Assembly: GCF_012863495.1 (NCBI RefSeq)
Contig: NZ_JAAVJL010000001.1
Coordinates: 2,847,501 to 2,911,500, forward strand
Reading direction: 5' to 3'
Length of the DNA stretch: 64,000 nt
Source of the DNA: Pseudanabaena yagii GIHE-NHR1
GTDB lineage: Bacteria > Cyanobacteriota > Cyanobacteriia > Pseudanabaenales > Pseudanabaenaceae
Notes under the pieces: model-generated
Seen by the model: only the letters and a program-made list of their open reading frames with translations
Database searches by the model: none
What the model was told of the DNA's origin: nothing
Made by a program: the position numbers and the translations under genes
Part shown: positions 42,726 to 52,140 of the stretch, piece by piece
Layout: each line of letters begins with the position of its first letter
How positions within the stretch are numbered: the stretch's first letter is position 1

Positions 42726-43649
42726 GTGGATATACTGCGATCGCTTCCTATCGGACTTTACCTCGAACAGCCCATCACATGGCTACATCGGCTTGATCCA
42801 CGCATTAAACTGTTTGGGTTACTAACATTTTTATTAACACCAATTCAAGCTAATGAGTTTTGGAGGATCGCGATCGCTGTTTTACTGATCCTGCTCACCC
42901 TTGCTTCCAAAATTCCCATGCGCGTATGGAAACAGCAGATGGGGATTTTGCTGTTACTGGCTTTTATGACCCTTGCGATCGCCACGATTTCCCCCGATGG
43001 ATTCAATGCCACAGTGCAGCCACGCCGCCCCATTCCTGAAGTGAATGTTAGTAATGATAAACCGAGTATTACCTCGCCCTTAACCCTCAAATTACCACAA
43101 CCAACTTCCTATAACTATGTACTCTGGAAAGCAGGTAGTATCACTATTACTCGCAGATCCCGTGAGTTAGGTGTGCGGGTCTGTACATTGATTTTTACCT
43201 ATCTCTATGCACCAACGCTATTTCTTTTGGTTACGGCTCCCGAAGAAATTACAGCAGCGATCGCTTCTATATTTTCACCCTTAAAATTCTTCAAAATCCC
43301 TGTTGTTGAAGTAGTACTCACGCTCACCCTTGCCTTACGTTTTGTCCCCCTCGTTTTAGAAGAAGTACAGAACCTCGCTAGGGCAATGCGTACCCGTTCC
43401 ATTAATTGGAAAAGATTAGGGTTTAAACGTACCACTCAAATTTGGCTAATCCTTGCGGAACGCCTGATTGACAATCTATTCATCCGTGCTGAGCAAACTG
43501 CCAGTGCTATGCAGGTACGTGGTTTTACAAGTCCCAACACTCACCTTGTCGTGTGGAATCCGCTAAGACTACTTCCCCGTGATATTGCTCTACTCATCCT
43601 TCTTGTCGGAATGTGGGGAGTCAGAATTTACTATGGCAATGAATTTTAA
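42726..43649 (+). CDS. ecfT: Energy-coupling factor (ECF) transporter T component
   Basis: 307-residue transmembrane T protein (CbiQ/EcfT family) that couples ECF ATPases to a substrate-binding S protein for vitamin or metal uptake. About 5-6 helices. Family features: LYLEQPITWLHRLDPRIKLF near the N-terminus and the coupling motifs AMRTRSINWKRLG and QTASAMQVRGFTSP (Ala-Arg-Gly type). The start is set at GTG 42726 (MDILRSLPIGLYLEQ), the conserved start in cyanobacteria. The frame is open further upstream, but that part is translated repeat DNA. S and A components are not adjacent, as usual for group II ECF systems; the substrate is unknown. Confidence 0.85.
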   Translation: MDILRSLPIGLYLEQPITWLHRLDPRIKLFGLLTFLLTPIQANEFWRIAIAVLLILLTLASKIPMRVWKQQMGILLLLAFMTLAIATISPDGFNATVQPRRPIPEVNVSNDKPSITSPLTLKLPQPTSYNYVLWKAGSITITRRSRELGVRVCTLIFTYLYAPTLFLLVTAPEEITAAIASIFSPLKFFKIPVVEVVLTLTLALRFVPLVLEEVQNLARAMRTRSINWKRLGFKRTTQIWLILAERLIDNLFIRAEQTASAMQVRGFTSPNTHLVVWNPLRLLPRDIALLILLVGMWGVRIYYGNEF

Positions 43650-43664
43650 ATAGGAATTCGCACT

Positions 43665-44576
43665 TTATTCCACACGATATCCCAGATCCGATAGTTGGAA
43701 TCGCGATGAGCGCCATTTAGGCTGAACTTTGACAAAGATCTCTAAGTGGACAGAACCCATAATTAATTTCTGCATTTGCTGTCTGGCTTGAGTACCAATC
43801 TCCTTCAGCATTTGTCCTTTCTTGCCAATCAAAATTCCCTTTTGTGAATCACGTTCAACATGGACAGTCGCCATGACTCTAGTAATTTTAGGCTGTTCAT
43901 CAACTTGATCAATGCTGACGGCAACGGAATGGGGAACTTCTTCGCGAGTTAGTAAAAGAATCTGTTCACGAATTAATTCGCCCATAATGAACCGTTCAGG
44001 CTGATCGGTAACTAAATCTGGTGGATAGTAGTAGGGACCTTCTGGTAAGCGATCGCACATCATGGCTTGCAATACTTCTAATCCCTCTCCTGTCACTGAC
44101 GAAAACTTGGCAACTTGCCAACCATGCTCGGTGGCAAAGCTCTCATAGCTTGCCAAGATTTCACTCGCAGTAGAATTCTCTAACATGTCAATTTTATTGA
44201 CACCAAGAATGGCAGGAACCTTGCTCTGCAAGATGTTTTCAGCAACAAAGCGATCACCAGTTCCCATGCGATCGCTACCATCAACTACTAAAACCGTAGC
44301 ATCAACGGAAGAGATCGCTCCAATGGCATTTTTGACGATGGTTTGACCTAGCAAATGATGCGGCTTATGAATTCCGGGCGTATCTACTAGTACGATTTGC
44401 GCTGTGGGTAATGTCAGGATTCCGCGTAAACGATTGCGAGTCGTTTGGGCAACAGGCGAAGTAATCGCAATTTTTTGACCAATGAGAGCATTAAGTAATG
44501 TCGATTTACCCACATTAGGTCGCCCGACTAATGCAACAAAGCCCGATTTAAAACCTTCGCCCGATTCTGGAATCAT
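43665..44576 (-). CDS. era: GTPase Era
   Basis: Ribosome-assembly GTPase binding the 3' end of 16S rRNA, 303 residues. G1 GRPNVGKSTLLNALIG, G2 region TTRNRLRGI, G3 VDTPGIHKP, G4 VNKIDML (NKxD) and a C-terminal KH domain (ILIGKKGQMLKEIGTQARQQ, HLEIFVKVQPKWR). The start is ATG 44576. It is the last of a minus-strand trio rnc-rimM-era, all acting on rRNA, which supports a ribosome-biogenesis operon. Confidence 0.95.
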   Translation of the reverse strand: MIPESGEGFKSGFVALVGRPNVGKSTLLNALIGQKIAITSPVAQTTRNRLRGILTLPTAQIVLVDTPGIHKPHHLLGQTIVKNAIGAISSVDATVLVVDGSDRMGTGDRFVAENILQSKVPAILGVNKIDMLENSTASEILASYESFATEHGWQVAKFSSVTGEGLEVLQAMMCDRLPEGPYYYPPDLVTDQPERFIMGELIREQILLLTREEVPHSVAVSIDQVDEQPKITRVMATVHVERDSQKGILIGKKGQMLKEIGTQARQQMQKLIMGSVHLEIFVKVQPKWRSSRFQLSDLGYRVE

Positions 44577-44638
44577 GATTATTTGCTCTATTAATTAGAA
44601 AGCATTACATAGCTATACTTTTCAATCATACCGTAAAC

Positions 44639-45190
44639 TTAAGAGGCAGCATTTAGCCACTTATCGATGAGTCCACGAGGAGGAGTAACTTCAATTCTTT
44701 TTTGATGGATATCTACAAAGGGAACGATCGCTTCGACAAAAGGAATTAATTCGATTTCTTCATTGTCAGGATTACGAACTTCTAGCAGATCGTTACCTGC
44801 GGCAATAATACTAATCACTTCACCCAAGAGCTTACCTGTCGGTTGATGGTAAACATTGCAACCTACCAAATCAGCGATCATGTATTCGTTATGTTCTAAG
44901 TAAGGGCGATCGCTAGTGGGGATCATCATTACATAGTTACGCAGAGCCTCAGCTTGATCGCAATCGTTAATTCCTTCAAGACGCACCACAAATAGATTCT
45001 TTTTACCAGCCAATTCACGACCAGATAACATTTTTACTTCTTGGGGTTCTACTTTCTCTGACGGTGCAATCCAACGCTTGCCAGCAGTTTCAAAGCGCTC
45101 AGGAAAATCAGAATAGGATAAAACTCTTACCTCACCCTTGAGTCCTTGCGGTGAAACAATTTTGCCAATAATCAACCAATCTTCTGCCAT
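44639..45190 (-). CDS. rimM: 16S rRNA processing protein RimM
   Basis: Assembly factor of the 30S head that binds ribosomal protein S19. 183 residues from ATG 45190 (MAEDWLIIGKIVSPQGLKGE); an in-frame ATG at 45220 is less likely. N-terminal beta-barrel (about 1-90) and C-terminal PRC-like barrel (about 98-180) with DLVGCNVYHQPTGKLLGEVI and LIPFVEAIVPFVDIHQKRIEV. It lies 44 bp from rnc and 63 bp from era. Confidence 0.93.
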   Translation of the reverse strand: MAEDWLIIGKIVSPQGLKGEVRVLSYSDFPERFETAGKRWIAPSEKVEPQEVKMLSGRELAGKKNLFVVRLEGINDCDQAEALRNYVMMIPTSDRPYLEHNEYMIADLVGCNVYHQPTGKLLGEVISIIAAGNDLLEVRNPDNEEIELIPFVEAIVPFVDIHQKRIEVTPPRGLIDKWLNAAS

Positions 45191-45233
45191 AACTTTTTCC
45201 TTGCCAATATTGTCACGCAATGGAAATATTGGC

Positions 45234-45917
45234 TCATAACATTCTCTCTATTTGTTCTAATGCGTCAAGCGCGGCGGCACGTTCTGCTTCTTTTTTGCTA
45301 GAAAAATTTCGCAGACTCTGACCATATAAGCGATCTCCAACATATACTTTAGACGCAAATTCGGGCGTATGATCAGTTCCACCTACTTTTTCGGTGATAT
45401 AGCGCGGTAAGGTGTGACCAATATAGGACTGCACCCATTCCTGTAGTCGATTCTTCGCATCCAGATCAGAACGAGTATTTACCAACTCAGGTGGGACTGA
45501 TGTAAACAGTGCCTCTACCGCAGGTCGAACTAACTCCACATCACAATTACGATCTAGATATAAAGCGCCAATCATCGCTTCAAAGGCACAGCTTAGAAGG
45601 TTATCACTTTTATTGCCCCCATCACGTAGTGCCCCTTTGCCTAGCAAAATTTGCGTGTCTAATTCTAGGGCGATCGCAAAATTAGCTAATTGCTTTTCGT
45701 CCACCAGAGCCGCACGCCGACGGGTCAACTCATCTTCACCTAATTCAGGATGTTGACGATAGAGGTAGGAACCACTTAGAAAATTTAAAATAGCATCCCC
45801 CAAAAATTCTAGACGTTCGTTATCCTCACCTACACTCGGATTTTCATGGACATAGGAGCGATGGGTTAATGCCATTCGCAATAAATTGGGATCGTGAAAA
45901 CTAAACAGTTCTTTCAT
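45234..45917 (-). CDS. rnc: Ribonuclease III
   Basis: Double-strand-specific endoribonuclease that matures rRNA and cleaves structured RNAs, 227 residues. Catalytic domain with the signature NERLEFLGDAIL (metal-binding Glu/Asp) and the second acidic cluster AFEAMIGALYLD; C-terminal dsRNA-binding domain about 153-225 (DAKNRLQEWVQSY ... SSKKEAERAAALDALEQIE). The start is ATG 45917 (MKELFSFHDPN). Cyanobacteria often carry additional short RNase III-like proteins; this is the full two-domain form. First gene of the rnc-rimM-era operon. Given the abundance of long hairpins in this genome it is a natural candidate to cut them. Confidence 0.95.
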   Translation of the reverse strand: MKELFSFHDPNLLRMALTHRSYVHENPSVGEDNERLEFLGDAILNFLSGSYLYRQHPELGEDELTRRRAALVDEKQLANFAIALELDTQILLGKGALRDGGNKSDNLLSCAFEAMIGALYLDRNCDVELVRPAVEALFTSVPPELVNTRSDLDAKNRLQEWVQSYIGHTLPRYITEKVGGTDHTPEFASKVYVGDRLYGQSLRNFSSKKEAERAAALDALEQIERML

Positions 45918-45964
45918 TGTCTCTAAATATAGCAATCACTGTTACAGACTGTTGAAGCTTGAAG

Positions 45965-46025
45965 AAATACAGAGAAATTTTTGAAAGCGCTGCTTTGCCA
46001 CGCTTTCAAAAATTTCTCTGTATTT
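45965..46025. repeat. Long palindrome upstream of rnc
   Basis: 25-bp perfect arms (45965-45989/46001-46025) with an 11-base loop, apex GAAAGCG...CGCTTTC. It lies between the rnc start and the 3' end of the pentapeptide-repeat gene, which is transcribed towards it, so it can end that gene's transcript. Confidence 0.65.
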
Positions 46026-46049
46026 CAAGTCAGCTCAAGGCACTGTAAT

Positions 46050-47042
46050 CTAAGATTGACAGGTTCGCATTGAGACATGTCCGTCTGGCAAAGTCGTCTG
46101 GCAAATCTTGACACCATTTTTCCAACCTACATCTAAAACTGCATATTTTAAATTAGCACCATCAAAGTTAGCACCATATAAATCTGCATTAGTTAAATCT
46201 GCATTAGTCAAATCTGCATTAGTTAAATCCGCATTCCATAGATTAGCGGCATTGAAACAAGCCCCACGTAAAATCGTTCCGCGTAAAATTGCTTTACTTA
46301 AATTGCTACCACTGAAATTAACATTACTCAAGTTTAATCCACTCAAATTAGCCAGACGCAGATTGATCTCACTAAAGTCAATGCGATCAAGATCAGCTTC
46401 ACGCAAATCTACTTCACTTAAATTTGCTCCTTTTAAATTTGCTCCGTGGAGACTGGCTTCACTCAAATCTGCTTCACTGAGATTAGCGTGCTGTAAATTC
46501 GCACGACTTAAATTGGCTCTAAACAAAAAAGCATGATGCAAGTTAGCGTAACTCAAATCTGATTTAGAAAGATTGGCTTCTAGAAGATAAGCTTTTTGCA
46601 GATTGGCTCTTACAAAACTCATGCTACGCAGATTAGTACAGTTTAAAATAGAGGTCTGTAAATTTGCGCCATCTAAGCTCACATTAGCAAAACTAGTCCC
46701 ACTCAAGGCAGCATAACTAAAGTTAGTACGTGTGATATTGGCATTATTAAGGTTTGCGTCTAAGAGCGAAGCACCACATAGATCAGCATCTGATAAGTTC
46801 GCACCTGATAGATCAACGTTACAAAGAGTTGCTTCCCATAGATTTGCAAAAACCAGATTGGTATTGCGTAAAATTGCATTACTCAGGTCAACCTTGCTTA
46901 AATCTAATCCCATCAAATCCATTCCCTCAAAGTTTCTTTCTCCTTGGGAATAACGTTCCATCAGTTTGCGTTTCCTAGCAAAGTGATCCAACATAGGAAT
47001 TGTGCTTATATCTAAAAGAACGACTGCGTCTCTTTCGTTCAT
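46050..47042 (-). CDS. Pentapeptide-repeat protein
   Basis: 330 residues. After a short N-terminal region (MNERDAVVLLDISTIPMLDH), about 50 consecutive A(D/N)LXX pentapeptides run from residue 38 to 315, predicting a right-handed quadrilateral beta helix; the end is WKNGVKICQTTLPDGHVSMR. No signal peptide or catalytic domain. Such proteins are very common in cyanobacteria and mostly of unknown role; some mimic DNA. The nucleotide sequence is itself an irregular 15-bp repeat, which creates long spurious frames on the other strand. Confidence 0.88.
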   Translation of the reverse strand: MNERDAVVLLDISTIPMLDHFARKRKLMERYSQGERNFEGMDLMGLDLSKVDLSNAILRNTNLVFANLWEATLCNVDLSGANLSDADLCGASLLDANLNNANITRTNFSYAALSGTSFANVSLDGANLQTSILNCTNLRSMSFVRANLQKAYLLEANLSKSDLSYANLHHAFLFRANLSRANLQHANLSEADLSEASLHGANLKGANLSEVDLREADLDRIDFSEINLRLANLSGLNLSNVNFSGSNLSKAILRGTILRGACFNAANLWNADLTNADLTNADLTNADLYGANFDGANLKYAVLDVGWKNGVKICQTTLPDGHVSMRTCQS

Positions 47043-47182
47043 CAGAAAACCCTTAGTTTAATTTTATGCCGTTATATTACTGAAGTAAAAACTATTTGCA
47101 CTATAACTACATAAAATTACAGCTTCTAGCTTTGGGTAGTTCAGACTAACTACAGGAAGCATATAAGGAAAGGATTTATTTT

Positions 47183-47221
47183 GGTAAGTATGGGCGGCGC
47201 TTTGCGCCGCCCATACTTACC
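47183..47221. terminator. Terminator of the ABC-F gene
   Basis: 18-bp perfect arms GGTAAGTATGGGCGGCGC and complement (47183-47200/47204-47221), loop TTT, 17 bases beyond the ABC-F stop. Confidence 0.75.
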
Positions 47222-47237
47222 TATTTAGAATGGCCTG

Positions 47238-48974
47238 TTACTTGGCTTTTGCCTTTTGTAGTTGCTTTTCTTGACGTTTTTCTGCTTGCTTTACACGCTC
47301 CTTTTCTTTTTTTAGGGCATCTTTAGCTGCTTTAGCTGCCATTTCCGCCTTGTATTTAGCTTCTCGCTCCTCTTCTTCCTTTTTCTCTTGGTAGTAAGCA
47401 TAGTCACCTGCATATACGACGAGATCGCCATCACGAATTTCCACAATCTTGTTCGCAACTTGGGAGATGAAATAGCGATCGTGGGAGATCACCGCTACAG
47501 TACCCTCATACTCACGCAAAGCCGCTTCTAGCATCTCTTTAGCAGGGATATCAAGGTGGTTAGTCGGCTCATCGAGGATCAGGAAATTGACTGGAGTAAG
47601 CAACATTTTCGCAAGGGCAAGTCTTGCTTTTTCACCACCACTGAGATCGCGTACTAGTTTAAATACAGTGTCTCCACTAAATAGGAATTTACCCAATACG
47701 CCACGCACTTCTTCATGGGTCATTTTGGGAAAATCGTCATGGATGGTATGAAATACGTCTTTGTGCAAGTCGAGGGCTTCCGCTTGGTTTTGCTCAAAAT
47801 AGCCAATGAGGACATTGTGACCAAGGTTGATTTCGCCTTCGTTGTAGGGTTCTTTGCCCACAACCATTTTGAGTAGGGTAGATTTGCCTGCGCCATTAGG
47901 ACCAAGGAAGGCAACCCGATCGCCTCTTTCGATTTCTAGATCTGCGCCCAAGAATAGAATCTGATCCCCATAAGCATGGGTGAGATCTTTAATTTCGACG
48001 GTGACGCGCCCACTGCGAGATGCTGGGGGGAAGTGGAACTTGAGAGTCCGCACATCACTGTCAGGAGCTTCGATGCGCTCGATTTTGTCCAATTGCTTTT
48101 CGCGGCTCTTGGCTTGGGTACTACGGGTAGCACTTGCCCTAAAGCGATCGACGAATACCTGTTGCTTTTCGATATATTTTTGTTGGCGTTCAAAGGCAGC
48201 ACTCTGGGCAGCTTTGGCTTCAGCTTTTTGGTTGAGGTATGAGGTGTAATTGCCCAAATAGGTGGTGGATACGCCACGCTCAGTTTCTACAATTGAGGTA
48301 CAGAGGCGATCTAGAAATTCACGGTCATGGGAGACGATCACCATCGGTGTACTTAGCGATCGCAGGTATTTTTCTAGCCACTCAATGGTTTCTAAGTCCA
48401 AGTGGTTCGTCGGTTCGTCCAATAGCAATAGGTCTGGCGATTGCAGCAAAATTTTGCCTAAGCCCATCCGCATTTGCCAACCACCGCTATATTCACTGAC
48501 CAAGCGATCGCCATCGTCAGCTTTAAAACCTAGTTCTGGCAATAGTTTATCGATACGGCTTTCCAATTCATAGCCATTGTGATCTTCAAACTGACGCTGG
48601 TAACGATCCATCTTTTTGAGAATCGGCTCATAGTCCTCACCATCCTTGAGGTTTTCCAAGTGATGATGAATAATCGCTAATTCCTTCTGAATTTCGCGTA
48701 CTTCCTGAAATGCTTGCCACATCTCTTGTTTGACGGTACGAGTCTCTTCGATGTCAAATTCTTGGCTAAGATAGGCAATTTTCAGACTCGAAGGACGCAC
48801 GATTTGCCCTGCGGTTGGTTCGATTTCCCCTGCAATAATCTTGAGTTGTGTTGATTTCCCCGCACCATTGACACCGACTAAACCAATGCGATCGCCAGTT
48901 TTGACTTCCCAGTTAACGTCTTTGAGGACTTCGCCAGTGGGATAAATTTTCTGAATGTGTTCGAGACGAAGCAT
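47238..48974 (-). CDS. ABC-F family ATPase (ribosome-associated, Uup/YdiF-like)
   Basis: 578-residue soluble protein with two ABC ATPase domains and no membrane part. NBD1: GLVGVNGAGKSTQLKII, SGGWQMRMGLGKILLQSPDL, LLLLDEPTNHLD. The inter-domain linker (PtIM) of charged helices has RASATRSTQAKSREKQLDKI. NBD2: FLGPNGAGKSTLLKMV, LSGGEKARLALAKMLLTP, LILDEPTNHLD. The C-terminus is a Lys/Glu-rich coiled coil (KEKERVKQAEKRQEKQLQKA). ABC-F proteins bind the ribosomal E site and resolve stalled translation. The start is ATG 48974 (MLRLEHIQKIYPTGEVL), the family start; the upstream extension to 49082 is not conserved. Confidence 0.9.
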   Translation of the reverse strand: MLRLEHIQKIYPTGEVLKDVNWEVKTGDRIGLVGVNGAGKSTQLKIIAGEIEPTAGQIVRPSSLKIAYLSQEFDIEETRTVKQEMWQAFQEVREIQKELAIIHHHLENLKDGEDYEPILKKMDRYQRQFEDHNGYELESRIDKLLPELGFKADDGDRLVSEYSGGWQMRMGLGKILLQSPDLLLLDEPTNHLDLETIEWLEKYLRSLSTPMVIVSHDREFLDRLCTSIVETERGVSTTYLGNYTSYLNQKAEAKAAQSAAFERQQKYIEKQQVFVDRFRASATRSTQAKSREKQLDKIERIEAPDSDVRTLKFHFPPASRSGRVTVEIKDLTHAYGDQILFLGADLEIERGDRVAFLGPNGAGKSTLLKMVVGKEPYNEGEINLGHNVLIGYFEQNQAEALDLHKDVFHTIHDDFPKMTHEEVRGVLGKFLFSGDTVFKLVRDLSGGEKARLALAKMLLTPVNFLILDEPTNHLDIPAKEMLEAALREYEGTVAVISHDRYFISQVANKIVEIRDGDLVVYAGDYAYYQEKKEEEEREAKYKAEMAAKAAKDALKKEKERVKQAEKRQEKQLQKAKAK

Positions 48975-49146
48975 AGGATTTGGGGGAGCAACAAAACTTA
49001 ACTTTTTATTAAGATTATCATTTTTTTGTAACAAATGCATCATCCCGATTAAAAAGCCTAGCTCCTTGCATCGGTGAAACACTGCTTTTGGCGATCGCAG
49101 GCTAAACTATACATAACTTTACAATTTGACAGGTTTAGCTATACCT

Positions 49147-50592
49147 ATGACTGCAAATACCTTGCTGCGAGATGAAATTAACTCTGGAAATACCACAGCT
49201 AACAATTCACAGTCCCAAACTTTGGCTGCGGGAGGTCAAGATCCTGAGCGCTTTGATTGGCAAGAGGTATGGTATCCCGTCTTTTATCTAGAAGATTTGG
49301 ATAAGAAGAAACCCAACAAATTTACCTTACTAGAACGCGATCTCGTAATTTGGTGGGATTGTCATAGCCAAGCATGGAAAGCCTTTGACGATCGCTGTCC
49401 CCATCGCCTTGTGCCTCTATCGGAAGGTAGAATTGCTGAGGATGGCTTATTGGAATGTCCCTATCATGGCTGGGCATTTAAGGGTGATGGCAGTTGCGAT
49501 CGCATCCCTCAACAGCCCGAAAATGGCGATGCCCACAGATCAAAACGCGCTTGTGTGAAATCACTTCCTACCGCCGAGCGTCAGGGAATGCTCTTCATTT
49601 ACGCTGGCAAACCTGAAAATGCCTCCAATGTCAAAATCCCCATCGTCGATCCTATTGAAGCTGAGCCAGAAAAATGGACTCTATTTGGTACTTTTCGGGA
49701 TCTTCCCTATGATGCAATTACCCTTCTAGAAAATGTCCTTGATGCTAGTCATCTACCCTTTACCCATCACAAGTCTGTCGGTAATCGGGCTAACGCTGCA
49801 CCAATGTTTTTAGAAGTTCTAGAAACTCATAAACATGGCTTTAATGGCACATGGGCAGAAGGTCCTCGCCGTGGCAAATTAGGAAGACAGGATACGACTT
49901 TTATTGCACCTTCATTGATGTGGCATGACCTCACTTCCAAACAATTTGGTAGAACAATGACAGTGGTCTATGCTACTCCCACACGCAAAGGCGAATGTCG
50001 GATGTTTGCTCGCTTCCCTTTTCAATTCAATTCAGCAATTCCTCGATTTTTTATAAGCATCATGCCCCGTTGGTATTCCCATATCGGACAGAATGGAATT
50101 CTTGAAGATGATCAAATCTTTCTACATTATCAAGAGCGTTATCTAGAACAGGCACTTGCTCAACCCGAAAATGATGGTAATTATGCCAAGGCTTTCTATT
50201 TACCAACATCTGCCGATACTTACGTTTCAGAATTACGCAAATGGGTAAATCGCTATGAAGCTGATCCCTTTGTAGGACAGAGGTTAACTCCGCCGATTGC
50301 TAAAGAAGTTCTTTTAGAGCGTTATCACTCTCACACTTCTAAATGTGCCAGTTGTCGTCAGTCTTTACGAACTGTGCGATCGCTCAAAACCGCAAGTATC
50401 ATCACTGCGGCGATCGCATGGACAGTCACCCCATTAATTAGTTATTTCCTATCTACAAACCTCTTGACAATTGCTGTAGGTTCTGCGGCTGCGGTCATAG
50501 CGATCGCCGTTTGGTTCATCTGCAATAACTTAGAGCGTAAGTTTATCTACGGGCAGGAAACTCCCTTACGCAATTTAAGTAGTGCTAAATAG
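49147..50592 (+). CDS. Rieske non-heme oxygenase, pheophorbide a oxygenase/TIC55-like
   Basis: About 481 residues. N-terminal Rieske [2Fe-2S] domain with CPHRLVPL and CPYHGWAF ligands (about 85-110). The catalytic mononuclear-iron domain includes ENVLDASHLPFTHH, the Asp and two His that bind Fe(II). Near the C-terminus a redox-type CxxC (CASCRQSL) is followed by two membrane helices (SIITAAIAWTVTPLISYFLS; LTIAVGSAAAVIAIAVWFIC). This architecture is that of the PaO/PTC52/TIC55 family on thylakoid or envelope membranes, which oxidises chlorophyll derivatives. The exact substrate is unknown. The start is ATG 49147. Ended by the hairpin at 50591-50627. Confidence 0.88.
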   Translation: MTANTLLRDEINSGNTTANNSQSQTLAAGGQDPERFDWQEVWYPVFYLEDLDKKKPNKFTLLERDLVIWWDCHSQAWKAFDDRCPHRLVPLSEGRIAEDGLLECPYHGWAFKGDGSCDRIPQQPENGDAHRSKRACVKSLPTAERQGMLFIYAGKPENASNVKIPIVDPIEAEPEKWTLFGTFRDLPYDAITLLENVLDASHLPFTHHKSVGNRANAAPMFLEVLETHKHGFNGTWAEGPRRGKLGRQDTTFIAPSLMWHDLTSKQFGRTMTVVYATPTRKGECRMFARFPFQFNSAIPRFFISIMPRWYSHIGQNGILEDDQIFLHYQERYLEQALAQPENDGNYAKAFYLPTSADTYVSELRKWVNRYEADPFVGQRLTPPIAKEVLLERYHSHTSKCASCRQSLRTVRSLKTASIITAAIAWTVTPLISYFLSTNLLTIAVGSAAAVIAIAVWFICNNLERKFIYGQETPLRNLSSAK

Positions 50593-50627
50593 GTAAGTAG
50601 TCGGCGCGATGCGCTGACCACTTACCT
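50591..50627 (+). terminator. Terminator of the Rieske oxygenase gene
   Basis: 17-bp arms (50591-50607/50611-50627, loop GAT, two mismatches) beginning at the stop codon. Confidence 0.7.
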
Positions 50628-50659
50628 ACAATAAATCCTTTGTTTGTTAGGAATAAGGA

Positions 50660-50768
50660 TCTTGCGTTTAAAAATGTCCCACCAAAGTTATCTAGCTTCA
50701 ACTTCGCTCAGCTCACGTTGGCTGAGCGGAGTCGAAGACACACGTACTTTAAATTAATAGCAAGTCCC
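50660..50768 (-). repeat. Dispersed repeat family A, copy 4 (inverted)
   Basis: About 109 bp in the same orientation as copy 3; the most diverged full-length copy (CTTCAACTTCGCTCAGC arm). It is followed at 50797-50835 by a short palindrome GCGTTTTCAAATGA...TCATCTGAAAACCGC, then a TATACT box before the GST gene. Confidence 0.8.
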
Positions 50769-50910
50769 TAATGCAACTTATAGGGATTATTTAGAGCGTT
50801 TTCAAATGAGTATGCTTTCATCTGAAAACCGCTATACTATCGGGTGAATTTAAGGTGTTTATAGCATCGATAGTATTAATCTGACCAGTTACAATCACTA
50901 GAGAAAACCT

Positions 50911-51465
50911 ATGACCAAACTTTATGGTGGTGCGAGAAGTCGTGCTTCAATCGTGAAATGGTATTTAGAAGAATTGCAAGCTCCTTATGAGTTCCAACTT
51001 CTCGATATGCAGGCAGGTGAACACTTACAACCTGACTTTTTAGCCATTAATCCCTTCGGAAAGGTTCCTGCAATTACTGAAGGTGATTTCCAATTGTGGG
51101 AATCTGGAGCGATTTTGCTATACCTTGCCGATAAATATGAACAGGTGAAAACCCTCGAAGAAAGAGCGATCGCTTCTCAATGGGTATTGTTTGCCAATGC
51201 GACCCTTGGACCAGGTATATTTGGCGCAGACACTCGCGAAAAAGAATCTCCACGACTACTCGGCGGTTTAAACAAGATTCTTGAAAATCAAAACTACATT
51301 ACTGGGGACAACTTCACTGTGTCGGATGTAGCCGTGGGGACAATCCTTGGCTATGCAATTTTGATGCTCAAAATCTCATACGATGACTATCCTGCTGTTG
51401 ATGCCTACATTAAACGTATTAGCGATCGCCCTGCTTACAAAAAAGCAATTTTAGGTATTACATAG
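50911..51465 (+). CDS. Glutathione S-transferase family protein
   Basis: 184 residues. N-terminal thioredoxin-like GST domain (1-80): MTKLYGGARSRASIVKWYLE, NPFGKVPAITEGDFQLWESG (cis-Pro; Glu-Ser binding the gamma-glutamyl group) and AILLYLADKY. Helical C-terminal domain (85-184): YITGDNFTVSDVAVGTILGY with the N-capping box. Substrate is unknown. It heads a run with folate cyclo-ligase and DUF29; the gap to the next start is 37 bp. Confidence 0.88.
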   Translation: MTKLYGGARSRASIVKWYLEELQAPYEFQLLDMQAGEHLQPDFLAINPFGKVPAITEGDFQLWESGAILLYLADKYEQVKTLEERAIASQWVLFANATLGPGIFGADTREKESPRLLGGLNKILENQNYITGDNFTVSDVAVGTILGYAILMLKISYDDYPAVDAYIKRISDRPAYKKAILGIT

Positions 51466-51502
51466 ACTAGTGGGGCGCTCTGCGTCCCTAATTTTTGTTT
51501 AT

Positions 51503-52123
51503 ATGCAGGTTTACGATAGTGTGATTGAATCGATTACAGATGCTCAGCAAGACAAGCAACCAATTAAAAGACAACTCAGAAAAGACTTACTTACTAAACG
51601 TCGCCAAATTCCCCATGAAGTTTGGCAGCAAAAAAGCTTAGCACTATGCGATCGCCTTTCCAATTGGCAAATATTCCAACAAGCCCAAAATATCTTAGCC
51701 TTCACCAGTTTTCGGCAAGAACCAGATTTGAGTACATTGTGGCAAAGATTTCCTGAAAAGAATTGGGGATTTGCGCGTTGTATCGAAAAGGGTTTGATGT
51801 GGCATCAAGTAGCGATCGCTGATTTCTCCAATCAGATGCAATTAGGAGCTTTTAATATCCTTGAGCCGCATCCCGATTTACCACTGATGGATTTAGCAAA
51901 TATTGATCTAATTTTGATACCTGCGGTGGCTGGCGATCGACAAGGCTATCGTTTAGGTTATGGCGGCGGCTTTTATGATCGTTGGCTGCCTCACTCCACA
52001 GGATTGAAAGTAGGAATTATTTTCGATGAGTTTTATGTAGATGATCTGCCCCATGATCCTTGGGATGTACCATTAGATGCCATCTTTACCGACTCAAAAG
52101 CCTTAATGCTAGGATTACTCTAG
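51503..52123 (+). CDS. 5-formyltetrahydrofolate cyclo-ligase
   Basis: ATP-dependent enzyme converting 5-formyl-THF to 5,10-methenyl-THF, about 206 residues. Motifs: RKDLLTKRRQIPHEVWQQKS (substrate and ATP binding), FTSFRQEPDLSTLW and the signature AGDRQGYRLGYGGGFYDRWL. The start is ATG 51503; an in-frame GTG at 51470 would add a segment (GGGGCGCTCTGCGTCCC) that is the hairpin-apex type sequence of this genome, so it is rejected. DUF29 follows after 17 bp. Confidence 0.88.
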   Translation: MQVYDSVIESITDAQQDKQPIKRQLRKDLLTKRRQIPHEVWQQKSLALCDRLSNWQIFQQAQNILAFTSFRQEPDLSTLWQRFPEKNWGFARCIEKGLMWHQVAIADFSNQMQLGAFNILEPHPDLPLMDLANIDLILIPAVAGDRQGYRLGYGGGFYDRWLPHSTGLKVGIIFDEFYVDDLPHDPWDVPLDAIFTDSKALMLGLL

Positions 52124-52140
52124 CGTTCAACTGGTTAAAT

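Noticed and set aside
46108-46978. Several plus-strand frames of 70-140 codons opposite the pentapeptide gene
   Set aside because: They are mirror translations of the 15-bp pentapeptide repeat (SALVKSALVK-type) and lack starts with ribosome sites.
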